Below are positions 1 to 12,412 of a DNA stretch of 20,328 nt, piece after piece. Source of the stretch: Paraglomus occultum (taxonomy: Eukaryota; Glomeromycota; Glomeromycetes; Paraglomerales; Paraglomeraceae); assembly GCA_910592205.1 (NCBI GenBank), contig CAJVPJ010000635.1, forward strand, positions 1 through 20,328, written 5' to 3'. Numbering within the stretch: the first letter of the stretch is position 1; each line of letters opens with the position of its first letter. The position numbers and the translations under genes were made by a program. The notes under the pieces are model-generated. The model was not told the origin of the DNA. It ran no database searches and saw nothing but the letters and a program-made list of their open reading frames with translations.

Positions 1-152
1 TGTAAAATGTTATCGTGAACAAGTTTAATTAGTGCACAATGTGCAGTTGCATTAATAAAGTTTTTCGTTACATGCGCTCGAACTTGATGTATAATTTGCA
101 AAATTTTGTGTTACTCACTCATTTATTGGAGGGCACTGTACATGGAACACAC

Positions 153-239
153 CAACCGTAGCGGAAAAGCTCATCGGTTTAAAACTTTTCTAAAGGCGTA
201 ACTTGCTCACATTTAATCGATGAGCTAAATTTACGGTTG
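153..239. repeat. Imperfect inverted repeat in the left-edge gap
   Basis: The left arm (153-176) starts CAACCGTA and ends AGCTCATCG. The right arm (218-239) starts CGATGAGCT and ends TACGGTTG. The two 8-9 nt blocks at each arm end are exact reverse complements, with a mismatched stretch of 5-7 nt between them and a 41-nt loop. It could form a hairpin or be the relic of a small inverted-repeat element. The rest of 1-539 shows no gene that I can support; it should contain the promoter and 5' leader of PEX10. Confidence 0.45.
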
Positions 240-539
240 CTATCGGCTGAGGCGAGTTATGTGTTATCTACATATGTCACCACACTATTAGTTTTGAGAC
301 AATAGTAATTTGGGATAATCCAGAAGTAGTAGACAATAATAATCAGCAGACGCAAAGAAAAATTTTGAGGAATGTAATGTAGAACATTTAATATTGGCTG
401 AAGCAACAAATACGAGAAAGGTACTCATTCTTATCCAAAGTCACGCACCTGATAGATAGGAAATCACGGGAATTCAAATTGTATTGCCATGTGACCATAT
501 ATTATTGCGTGCGTAACGGACAATTAAGATTCTCTGAGA

Positions 540-2151
540 ATGTCCGAAATTACTGACACGAAATCGACCGCGGAGGCAAATAACGGAACGAAAGCTAAGA
601 ATGAAAACAACAATGGTGTGACACAAGAAGTTAATCTCTTCTTCCCATACGCTGCACAACCGGACATAAGTGAGTGACTTTCATCGAACATCAGCCAAAA
701 TGAGTTGCATTATGTGATGATGATCTAATTTTCGTCAATCGTGGCTTTCTGGTCAGTTCGCTCAAATCAAAAGGATGCTTTTTATAGAGGAGTACTTGAA
801 ACCCAAGTGAGAACAGTTTTCAGGCAATACTTTGGTAAGTCACATTATGAATTCTTCCGATCGGTATTTCATATTAGCAAGAGTTTTGAGTGATGATTGT
901 GTATTGCTTGACTACATCTCTCGCTAACGTTAACAATAATACTGAAATAGGCACGCGAAGTCAAAATCTACATCAAAAGGAACTTGGTCTGCTCTCTGAT
1001 TTATGTTACTTTTGTCTAACAACATTACTTGGTAAATATCACGGTGGGCCGGGTCATTGCGAGTCAGATCAACGTCTCATCTACGTTATATATAACTTGA
1101 ATTAGGTACGCAAACACTTGGAGAAGAATATTGCGATATACTACAAATATCAGAAAAGACAAATAAATTTCCTGCTGTAAAAGTAACGTCATTTTCTCAA
1201 CCAGTACTTCCTAGTTATTGCTATATATTATTGTCACTAGCATTACTACTGTAATCTTTCTAGATACGTGCTCTGGTTTTGTTCTATCAGCTTATTCTAC
1301 CATATTTCTTCACACGGTCTGTCTCAAAACTACGACGCAGTACGAGATCAAGCACATCTTCGTCAAACCGCTATGAAGCATTGTGGAGTGGTTTCGTGCA
1401 TACGATCCTCCCGAAGTTAGAAAGCTTTACAAATAATTATGCACATACATTGCATCTGGCAATTTTCTATTTCTCCGGGGCATATTATAGTTTTTCCAAA
1501 AGATTAAGTGGCGTGAGATATGTGAGTGATGACAACTGTTGTTAGTGATTTTGGTTGTTCGGGCAAGCAGCGCGTGACTTTTGATTGATACATTATTTAT
1601 TCTTAGATTTTTACGCGCCAATTAGGACCAGGAGAAGAACGCCTTGGATATGAAGTACTCGGGTTCCTGATCTTTGTTCAACTACTGATACAGTTATATT
1701 TATATAAAACCAACGACGAGATCGAATCTAGTTCCGCTATTGAGCAACCTGTGGATTATTTTGAAGAGTACGTTTGTTCTGACATACCAAAATCTGTTCG
1801 TCGTGACAGATCCTAACCGTATAACATATACAACTATTCTAGCGGCCTTCCTTCTTCTTCAAAGGATACGGGAAGCACCGTCCGGATGACTCAAGCTGAA
1901 TTTAACGCAAAAAAATGTATATTATGTTTATCACCGCGAAAAAACACCACTGCAACTTCATGTGGTCATTTGTTTTGTTGGAGTTGTATCTTGGAGTGGT
2001 GTCAAAACAAGGTAAAGAGAATGAGAAATTGTATTGAATGTATGAACGTGTATAAAAGTTATTAATTGTCTTTTCACAAGTGTAGCCTGAATGTCCGTTA
2101 TGCAGACAAAGCGTTAATCTCTCTCGACTACTGCCGTTATATAACTATTGA
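540..2151 (+). CDS. PEX10: PEX10, peroxisomal RING-finger E3 ubiquitin ligase
   Basis: Exons: 540-669, 757-834, 951-1031, 1106-1182, 1264-1521, 1607-1767, 1843-2011 and 2086-2151, giving 339 residues. All introns are GT-AG, 74-116 nt, and every junction keeps frame. PEX10 works with PEX2 and PEX12 in the peroxisomal membrane, ubiquitinating the import receptor PEX5 so that it can be recycled. Recognised motifs are FPYAAQPDIIR near residue 38, GLLSDL then LTTLLGTQTLGEEYCDI around 80-107, and RQLGPGEERLGYEVLG around 212-227. Hydrophobic stretches lie near residues 125-140, 185-202 and 222-242. The C-terminal C3HC4 RING has ligands C287, C290, C302, H304, C307, C310, C321 and C324, and the protein ends in the family's typical LPLYNY. 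The start at 540 is the first ATG of the open frame. The next gene, CCT7, is on the same strand. The model is complete with no missing key residue. Confidence 0.96.
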
Positions 2152-3074
2152 ATAATCCTTAATAAGTAATGCACAACAATTACAACAATTTGCATCTGCC
2201 GCCCTTCCTTCGGGGGTTTGACCTTCATACAAAAGTCGGCTACCAGTCGCCGCATCTACTTTTATTTTTTAAGAGAGGTAAACCACAAGACGCCATTTTT
2301 GGCTAATAGTGTGCATAGCCATCGTCGCAAACATGTAGATGTTGGCAGAACTTGCAGAGTTGTATTATTTTGGCCATAAATAGAGAATGGGAGTGGGAAT
2401 GTCAACTGATTGTCACAAAGGCGTTGAATATTCTGTTCTGAATAGGCTGTTTTATCTTGCACTTTAAAACACTTGTGATAAAATCGAGCAACCCTTGTAA
2501 GTTCTTATAACTCGAACGGGACATGTTCATGGCAATGCTGTTAATAGCTGGAGCTGACATTTTTAAATAATATGTTATTCAATTAGATGCACATTCGAAA
2601 TCAAATTATAAAGCCGTCTCTCAGTAGACACGTGTCCAAATCCGTCCACTTCAATATTGTAATCCTTGACATACGAATCAAGGCTCATTGTTGTAGAGTT
2701 GACAGTCCATTTGATGAGAATAGTTGTGCCATTCTTCGTCGAAAAATTATTTCTCTTTGACAATATTTCGACTAGCATTCGTTTAGTACTACGCGTTTAT
2801 TAATCGGTTAAGAAATGAAAGTTCTCTGCGTCCTTGTCAATACTATTTATACTTGGTATTTTAATGTAGCGACCCTTTCTATGAGTGATTCAACACTTAC
2901 GTTGTATACGATTTGCTTACCTAAGACTTAAGGAAAAGGTTAAACACTGTGTAGGTTTGTATCACGTGATATAAATGAGGAAATTAAATTTTTGCCCAGA
3001 ATAGGAACGACAGGAAACGCATCAAAAAGTGTGTGTGATCGCTTTACGCTCTCGCCAGACAAAACGAATTCCAG
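2152..3074. other. Unassigned gap between PEX10 and CCT7
   Basis: I recognise no gene here. On the minus strand a 67-codon frame (2575-2778) reads like protein (for example TILIKWTV and DSYVKDYNIEVDGFGHV) and ends at a stop. Just upstream on that strand is a branch-point-like TACTAAAC followed by TAG, as if a 3' exon began near 2768. Further along the same strand are a short frame starting MSAPAINSIAMNMS (from about 2559) and a 66-codon frame (2262-2462). They could not be joined into one convincing spliced gene and match no family I know. The alternatives are chance frames in AT-rich DNA or a small fast-evolving minus-strand gene. Confidence 0.3.
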
Positions 3075-5746
<2,672 letters not shown>

Positions 5747-5935
5747 TTAAAAAGTAGATTTACGATGCGTGTCGGGATATATAGAATCTGGTTATGTACA
5801 AGCGAAATTATCGACCTATATGTTTTTAATACATAAATTTCAAAGTTACACTTCACTGCTTTCAGTCATACATGATATGTTACGCATGTGTATAGTGTAT
5901 ATTTGCCAGTTGACTATTGCACTAAAAAAACTCCG

Positions 5936-8643
5936 ATGTCATCGCTACAATCACAAAGTAGTAAAAGCGTTTCCGGATGCCCTGCAATCGACCGGTTGAT
6001 CGAATTTGCTAAAACCAGTGATGATGAAATTACGTGGATCCCAGATTCCGAACTTTTAAGCATAAAGCCAATTCAAGTTGCCACGGGTCAACCCTTTCAT
6101 TATCGTTTTGCTAAACGTAGTCAAACACGGCCTGATGGTAGGCTCGTGCGTAAGACGATTGTAATGCTATTACTTGGCACCAATGATAAATGCACATCGG
6201 AACACGTCAATGAATTCGCTAGGATATATTCACTTCCAACACACGAATATAAAAATCCACCCAACGTTAAACATTTCCAAAGATATCCACATTGGCTCGT
6301 CCTCCGCAACAAATTGATAAACGGATTTACCAAATACGAGAGCAATTATTACCTAATAGCTGACAGAATATTCCACCATTCTCATTTTCTTCACGGATTC
6401 TGCTCCTCGTGTAGAATACTTCGATGTAGCCCAGTTTGGTGTATTTGCGGTCACAAGGAATTATCAAACGATTGGACTAGCGACAACAAGAGCCTCGACG
6501 CATTCATCAAGAAAACACAAATGCAAACAAAATCAGGAAACGAAGCTTATTTAGAGTGGCTTCCGTCTGGTCCGCTTGAATTTGACGATATTGAATATAT
6601 AGCTTCACTCGGACAGCGTCATGGTTTTTTACATCGCCAACATGCTATCGAGATGATTCCACTTGAAATATCAGATAAAACGGACGATTCGTATTATCAT
6701 AAAGTATGCATTTATGTCTATTAATATTAACTGCTAGCTTGAAACAACTATACTTATTTATATTAGCGCTAATAAATTATACCATCCCCCTTAGTTATGC
6801 AATGCGCATCCGGATATACTTGACACGACAGTTTGGGTGTCGGTTGGATTTTCGTACAACTTGCTCTTTAGAAAATATGAATTGATCAAAGACGGTAGCA
6901 CGCTTGGACAGAAAACTTATAATGATGGATTGTGCTTGGCTTGCACAGAATGCTTGGACTCTAGAATAAGCGCATTTTGTTTTAAATGCAAAGCGCCAAG
7001 ACCTCTTAATTGGACTACCGGCAACAAATCCTTAGACACGCTCCTGATGGAATCGTGGAAGAATACAGATACGATATTTGATAGTCATTTGCAATGGGTG
7101 GAATATTCTCAACTGATAAATGTACAGGAAACGCCGTCGTTAGAGCACGGATGCACGCGAACGGCGAATTGGCTAAGACGGAAAGCGAGTAAAAATGAGT
7201 TGATAAAAGTTATGCTCAAAAAAGTGGTTGATGGACAGAATGCTCGACTTTTTGATTTTTGTCAGGTAAATAAATGGTTGCATAAACTTTTTCATACCTT
7301 GTATTCGGAATGCTTAACACGTGTTGAAACATAGTTGACCGAAAGTTATCCAGAGATAACCACTCCTCAAAACATCTGGATTATTGGAATCACTCGAGAA
7401 TTGTCGACCGGAGACTATTATTTGATGTTTTATGATGACATTATTTCAGCCCTGAATAGATTTATGGAGATTGAAAGTTTGAATGACTTTAACAAAATGA
7501 AATTTATAGATTATAACAACTTTTATGAAATTGAAGAGATTGGTTCTGGAGGTTACGGAACAGTCTACACTGCCAGATGCAAGACAGATGTGTATTTATC
7601 AAAAAAAGACCAACGCGTCGCTCTGAAACGGTTTAAAAATTTTAACCAGACAATAAGCCCGTTCATTTCCGAGGTATGTGTGAATTCTGTGTGTCAGTAT
7701 TATGAAAAATAATAATAATCTATATCCGGTGATTTTAATTTGCCTCGCTTTATTATAATAGCTTAGGAATCACATTAGATGCTCTAAACCAGGATCCCTC
7801 AGCGTCTACGGAGTCACCAGACGACCAGACACCGAAGAGTACATGATAGTCTTGCAATATGCTAGTGACGGCGATCTTCAGTCTTACTTGCATGAAAATA
7901 TCAACAGACTGACATGGAAGATGAAGCTGGAATGCGTAAAGGGTATTGTAGATCGCCTGATTGCTATTCATGATACAGGTTTAGTACATTGTGATCTCCA
8001 TGGTGGAAACATAGTTCTGGATAAAATGCTAAAATTGGAATATGATTATTTGAGCAAACAATTCGTACGGGGCCTTAGCAAGCCATTTATATGTGATTTT
8101 GGACTGTCCCAATCGGAGACTTCATCCAAACCGGACTCTTCAAACGTCCAAGGTGTATTACCATATATTGCGCCGGAGATTTTTCAAACTAGCAAGTTTA
8201 CTCAAAAATCGGATATCTATGCGCTCGGAATTCTTATGTATCAGATTGCTAGCGGTGAGCTACCTTTTCGGGGTTTGCCATTCGATAAGACTTTGGTGAT
8301 GCGCATTTGTGGTGGGCTGCGGCCAGAGTTGCCGGGATCGACACCAGAGCCTTATAAGCTACTTGCTGAGAAGTGCTGTGACGCTGATCCTAACGAGCGT
8401 CCAGATGCCAGAAAGCTCTATTCGCTTATAGTTGAACAGATTCGAGAGGCCGACAGGGATAAATCTCAAAACAACGTGTGGAATACCGTCTATTACAACG
8501 ACAAGATAGAACCGTTGTCGCGTGCTGAAAAGGAGAGCAAGTTTTCCAGCAAGATTTTACCTACTGCAAATTCAATTTTAGGTATTATAAGTAATGAATT
8601 GCGTGAAGCGATTATCAGCCTTACTAACCATATTTTCATTTAA
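5936..8643 (+). CDS. Protein kinase with three extra degenerate N-lobe modules
   Basis: Exons: 5936-6703, 6795-7265, 7335-7673 and 7762-8643, giving 819 residues; all three introns are phase 0. The C-terminal half is a complete kinase domain: glycine loop GSGGYGTV (483-490), VALK lysine K511, a glutamate at 526 as the likely helix-C partner, catalytic loop VHCDLHGGN (D604, N609), DFG at 638-640 and APE at 663-665. HRD is replaced by HCD, so it is a non-RD kinase, but the catalytic residues are present and activity is plausible. Residues 14-448 hold three earlier modules resembling the kinase leader plus N-lobe (separate entry). There are two zinc-binding-like segments: C156/C159/C169/C171 and C303/C306/C318/C321. 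The leader and catalytic loop resemble expanded glomeromycete kinases. No signal peptide or membrane span is seen. The ATG at 5936 is chosen because the upstream frame only adds a GTG at 5888. It lies 189 bp after CCT7. Substrate unknown. Confidence 0.9.
5975..7439 (+). repeat. Three tandem decayed kinase-N-lobe modules within the kinase gene
   Basis: Module 1 is residues 14-146, module 2 is 155-290 and module 3 is 302-448; the intact kinase follows as module 4. Shared landmarks are a Cys finger (modules 2 and 3), then DWTSDNKSLDAFI / NWTTGNKSLDTLL (179-191, 328-340), and then a line with a conserved aromatic: ITWIPDSEL, LEWLPSGPL, LQWVEYSQL, MKFIDYNNF. Each ends with a beta4/beta5-like segment: HWLVLRNKL..YYLIADRI, VWVSVGFSYNLLFRKYELI, IWIIGITRELSTGDYYLMFY, and in the true kinase LSVYGVTRRP..YMIVLQYA. 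Modules 1-3 lack a proper glycine loop and VAIK lysine, and have no C-lobe. DNA spacing is uneven because of introns and divergence. Confidence 0.7.
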
Positions 8644-8718
8644 TCTTTCGAATTGATCAGCAACCCAAGATTTCGGGACAACTTAATTAATACGAAGCGT
8701 TTGATACTGACTGTGTGA

Positions 8719-8724
8719 AATAAA
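8719..8724 (+). terminator. Putative polyadenylation signal of the kinase gene
   Basis: AATAAA lies 76 nt past the kinase stop codon, inside the gap before DCD1. The hexamer and its position fit a poly(A) signal. In AT-rich DNA it could be chance. Confidence 0.4.
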
Positions 8725-8915
8725 TTGACAAGGCCGACGACGACATCTGGTACAGTATGATCCAACAGTTTTTTATGCTATGAGATGCAAGAACGTGGTA
8801 AATAATCTCCTAGATATAGTCTCTCGGACGCGCTTTCATTCAGAATATTTGTAGAAACGAGTAAGCAGATAATATTCAACAAGCAAAGATAATAAACCCG
8901 GTTGCCTAGATAAGG

Positions 8916-8933
8916 CATATTAATATTAATATG
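8916..8933. repeat. Perfect 18-bp AT palindrome, copy 1
   Basis: CATATTAATATTAATATG reads the same on both strands. Its central 16 bases recur at 13989-14004, also in a gap. It may be a small dispersed motif or low-complexity DNA; function unknown. Confidence 0.6.
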
Positions 8934-9286
8934 ACACGCTCGGAAGTCACCTGTGTCTGTAATGACGTATTGGCTCTTTTTATGCTTTGCATTATAAAAT
9001 TTTACATAAAGTAGAAATTTACGAACATTATTATGCCTGCACACATTGTAAACTATACTAAAAAAGGCCAAGTATCCCCGGTTGTAAATATCTGTGTGCT
9101 ACTGAAGATCAGGTTTCCCTTTTTCCCTTTGGAAGACTCTACACTGATTGTTGCACTTGTTGATCGCGCGCGTCTTACTTGTACGCGCCAAAGCCTCATT
9201 TGATTGGAACTTTGGAAGCATTACGTCTGTAGAATTTTTTTTTTGCATTCGAACTGTTTGCCCATACATTCTCCCCGCGTGCCCCA

Positions 9287-10686
9287 ATGTTTATCGGAAT
9301 AATAGGAACCCCGTGCTCGGGAAAACACACGGTAGCAGGCTGGCTCGTAAAAGAGCATAACTTTAAGGCCTTATCCCTATGTGAAAGCAAGCATGACGAC
9401 TTTCACCCATTGATTTTTACGAGCGCAGAGAATTTATTACTATACGTTACTGAAAATTGGGATGATAATTTTGTTACATGTGACATTGATAGCGAAGAGA
9501 TACTTGCATCTTACAGGTTTGTAAGCAGTTAGTTCTTGTTGTCCCCTTTTCAGATTTAGATATCAAAACTCAATTGTCAATTGTTGCTACATCGATAATA
9601 TAGGAGACGGCCCTTTTTTCTGTTGATTGCAGTAGATGGACCAGTGATGCTGAGATATGAGAGATATCGCAATCGGTATGCAGGCTGAGCTAACTATATT
9701 CCAGATGGGACCCTTTGTATGGATATTTAATATTAATATGTATACACATACTCATTCAGCAAGTGCAAATTAGAGAAACCACTACAAAGCCTAGAACAAT
9801 TCATCGAAAGCAACGATTACAGTGTCTTTCAATATTCATCCAAATCCCCTTCCCATTCACCTTCGTTGTCGTCGTCTCTTTACAATATGACGTCTACATC
9901 CGATCTGACGATTGTCAATACCTTTCACGAGCTTTCTTGTTTCTATTCTCATCTAGCAGCACTAGAAATAACTAATAACGAAAGATTACGACCAATGTGG
10001 GATTCCTATTTTATGTACATGGCTGATCTAGCAGCCAAGAGATCTAATTGCATGAAGCGTAGAGTTGGGTGCATTCTGGTGAGAAATCATAGGGTTGTGG
10101 CAACGGGATATAATGGAACACCAATAGGGCTCAAAAACTGTAACGAAGGAGGATGTCCAAAATGTAACTTGGGTTCTAATTGTGGAGACAAGTCGGATAG
10201 CTGTCTATGCTTGCATGCTGAGGAAAACGCACTATTGGAGGCTGGGAGGGCCAGAGTGGGGGAAGAAAGTATATTGTATTGTAATACGTAAGTTCAGGCA
10301 TGTGATGGTGTGGTGACTAGCGGCTAAGGGCGTTTAGAACTGATCGCTGCTTTGTATACATGTCTGTAAATATAGGTGCCCATGTCTTGGTAAGTTAACG
10401 ACGATGTCTCAAGTGATTACCGAAATTAGTTTCTAAACACTAAGCGAAATCCCGTTGAGTAGATTGTACAAAGAAACTTATACAAGTTGGCGTATCGGAA
10501 GTAGTCTACAATTAGCAAGTATACCTTTTCTTTCTTTTACCAATGATTCACCGTTTGCCATTCCATATTAATTGGGTTTGTTTAACTAGTTCCTACAAAT
10601 CAGATGAAATGACGGCAAAGTTGTTAGAGGCAGCGAAAGTGAAATTTCGGCAGTATTCGACAAAATGCACTGTTAGAATCGTATGA
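9287..10686 (+). CDS. DCD1: Deoxycytidylate (dCMP) deaminase
   Basis: Exons: 9287-9516, 9604-9675, 9760-10287, 10376-10389, 10463-10514 and 10590-10686, giving 330 residues. The enzyme deaminates dCMP to dUMP, the substrate of thymidylate synthase; in this family it is normally activated by dCTP and inhibited by dTTP. Residues 1-100 form the P-loop-like N-terminal part found in fungal homologues (IIGTPCSGKHTVAGWL, RRPFFLLIAVDGPVMLRYERY). The deaminase domain runs from about 176: RPMWDSYFM, RSNCMKRRVGCILV, TGYNGTPIGLKNCNEGGCPKC, LHAEENALLEAG with zinc ligand H253 and catalytic E255, and TCPCLDC with zinc ligands C280 and C283. The end (SEVVYNYSYKSDEMTAKLL, FRQY) also fits the family. A 14-nt exon carries the CPCL segment, and the last intron is GC-AG. 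The length is close to the yeast enzyme (about 312). Its 3' end converges on hob3. Confidence 0.95.
10376..10389 (+). other. DCD1: 14-nt micro-exon of DCD1 carrying a zinc-ligand Cys
   Basis: This exon lies between TATAG and gtaagt and supplies the last base of T277, codons C278-L281, and the first base of D282. It contains C280 of the PCxxC zinc motif. The flanking introns are 88 and 73 nt. Without it the frame breaks and the active site is lost, so its inclusion is well supported by the protein family. Confidence 0.85.
10515..10589 (+). other. DCD1: GC-AG intron in DCD1
   Basis: The donor is A|gcaagt, otherwise a perfect donor context, and the acceptor is aactag. Splicing here joins EVVYN to YSYKSDEM in frame and reproduces the family's EVVY-x-x-SY pattern. 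No GT donor nearby does the same. It is the only non-GT intron among those modelled in this window. Confidence 0.8.
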
Positions 10687-10727
10687 TACGTGTTACGTAA
10701 TAATGTTTAGACAATTTGAATCAACAG

Positions 10728-10733
10728 AATAAA
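10728..10733 (+). terminator. DCD1: Putative polyadenylation signal of DCD1
   Basis: AATAAA lies 42 nt downstream of the DCD1 stop codon, in the 328-bp space before the convergent hob3 3' end. The rest of 10687-11014 shows nothing else beyond the two 3' untranslated regions. Confidence 0.5.
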
Positions 10734-11014
10734 ATGCCTTTGAATGTTTATTAATACCATAGAACTGCTTCAAATGCGGTCGCCTCCGATGATGATCGAT
10801 GTTTATTAGATTGAGTAAGTTCTCGGATCTTAATATGCTTCAAAAATATGCAAATGGCCACAGATTATATGAATAAAATATAGATTGTCTCTCCTACACA
10901 CGAATAAAGCTAACTCTAACAAGTAGAAACGGTATAAATAATTACTGTACATCTATACTCCCAAGTATGTTGCCCAATTATTCGAAATTACGGAAAACTC
11001 CGCACCCTCGATTC

Positions 11015-12412
11015 TTATCCCATGCCACAAATGGTTAAATCCTTCATCTGTTGCAATACCTCCTCAACCTTATTATCAATCTCTCTATCCGAAGGAAATT
11101 CACTATTTAAACTTCCAAATGCGTCATAACTCTCTTGGCAGAATCGCAATTGGATTTTCACCAGGGCTTCGAATGACGGATCTAGATATGGTACTCGAAG
11201 GTCCACTAGTTCAGGCATTTCTGTGACGAGCTGGTTGTTGAGAGATTCATAGATTTCTCTAGCCTCATTGAGCTGTTGCTCGGCCTATATTGAAAGAAAT
11301 TATTTATCACGTTTTGCGTATTGGTTCTTTACGATAAAGATGACACTTACCCGTGGTAATTTGTCGGGATCATCGGAAGACGGCTTTTCGACCAATTTAC
11401 GCACTTTGGCTCGTTGAGAATCATAGTCTAACAGTTTTTTGTTTCGTTTTTTGATAGCATCGTTTATTTCTGGAAAGTATCCGCTGAATCTACTTATTGG
11501 CTCTGAGACTGTCGTTTTATATGGCTGTACCTAGAATTAACAATATAAATATTAGCTTTCACTTTAAATTGCTGAGCGCTTTCATCGACAGGTTACAAAA
11601 AGTCGCTGCGAAAACGGGATTACCAATAACTCTTTACAATCGACGTCAAGTTGGTCAGCCACTTGCTTATATCTAGATCCAGTGTAGTTATTGTCACTCG
11701 AACCCTGATAGAAATGATCAATAGTTTCGGCAATACGCGTTTGAGCGCTTATCATTGCTTCCAAAATAAAAGCAAAAAACCATCAATAAAAATTCCGTGA
11801 ATCAACTTTCAAATGGACGAATACAACTTTAAAAACGAAAACTTACATTTAAGCGAATTCAAATAACCTTTAGCTTCTTTGTTGAGTTTTTCAGTTTTGG
11901 CTTGTAAACTGGAATCAAAAAAGCGTTCATTTAAATTAATACAGAGAAACGTCCGCTATAATTACTCCATCCTGCGCAGAATGCAAGCCTCCACTGCGAT
12001 AAAAATACAAACTTTTTGATGCGTCGTTCTTCTTCTTCGAATCGGTTATCAACCTGTGAAGATAAAATTGAAAAATAGATTTTAGACAGGGCTCTCCCTG
12101 GCAATAGTCAACATATGGTATGGCTTTATCGTCCATAGGAGGCATCAAATGGTGACAAAGAAAGGGACACATACCGTCTTCTCCATCGCCCCAGTCTTTT
12201 GCATCAACTGTAACCGGAATGCAAAGAACACATGTGTTTAGTTATATATGCTGAAGTGGTTGGAGGTATCAAAACGCTTGCCATTACCTGGGTTGTATTG
12301 CGATGGAGACTTTTCTTGAGCCCTTGCCTATGTATATAAATGTAAGCATTTCTGTACCAGCGAATAATACACTTTTGCCAAATAACGAAACGGCCGAATT
12401 ATACCATGTCAT
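11015..12412 (-). CDS. hob3: BAR-domain protein Hob3/Rvs161 (amphiphysin family)
   Basis: Exons in reading order: 12412-12405, 12327-12288, 12207-12175, 12053-12013, 11908-11847, 11757-11624, 11530-11351 and 11284-11015, giving 255 residues. The family forms curved dimers that bind membrane at endocytic sites and cell-division sites, and is linked to actin control and, in fission yeast, to Cdc42. An amphipathic N-terminal helix (MTWQGLKKSLHRNTTQLMQKTG split over exons 1-3) precedes the BAR helices. Recognised blocks are RFEEEERRIKNL, AQTRIAETIDHFYQ, DYDSQRAKVRKLVEKPSSDDP, LVDLRVPYLDPSFEAL and the terminal VEEVLQQMKDLTICGMG. No SH3 domain follows, which fits Rvs161 rather than Rvs167. The first coding exon is only 8 nt (ATGACATG) and the Trp codon is completed by exon 2. 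All junctions keep frame; introns are 66-121 nt. Confidence 0.94.

Larger units (their letters stand above)
8644..9286. other. Gap between the kinase and DCD1
   Basis: No gene is supported. It holds the presumed kinase polyadenylation signal (AATAAA at 8719-8724, 76 nt after the stop), an 18-bp AT palindrome at 8916-8933, and the promoter and leader of DCD1. The short frames in it are not coding-like. Confidence 0.5.

Noticed and set aside
5888-5935. Upstream in-frame extension of the kinase
   Set aside because: It begins with GTG, not ATG. The first in-frame ATG is 5936, giving a typical Ser-rich start.
9715-9975. Alternative reading frame through DCD1 intron 2 and exon 3
   Set aside because: The family-consistent frame (SLEQFIESNDYSVF, then TIVNTFHEL) uses the acceptor at 9759; this frame is a shadow.
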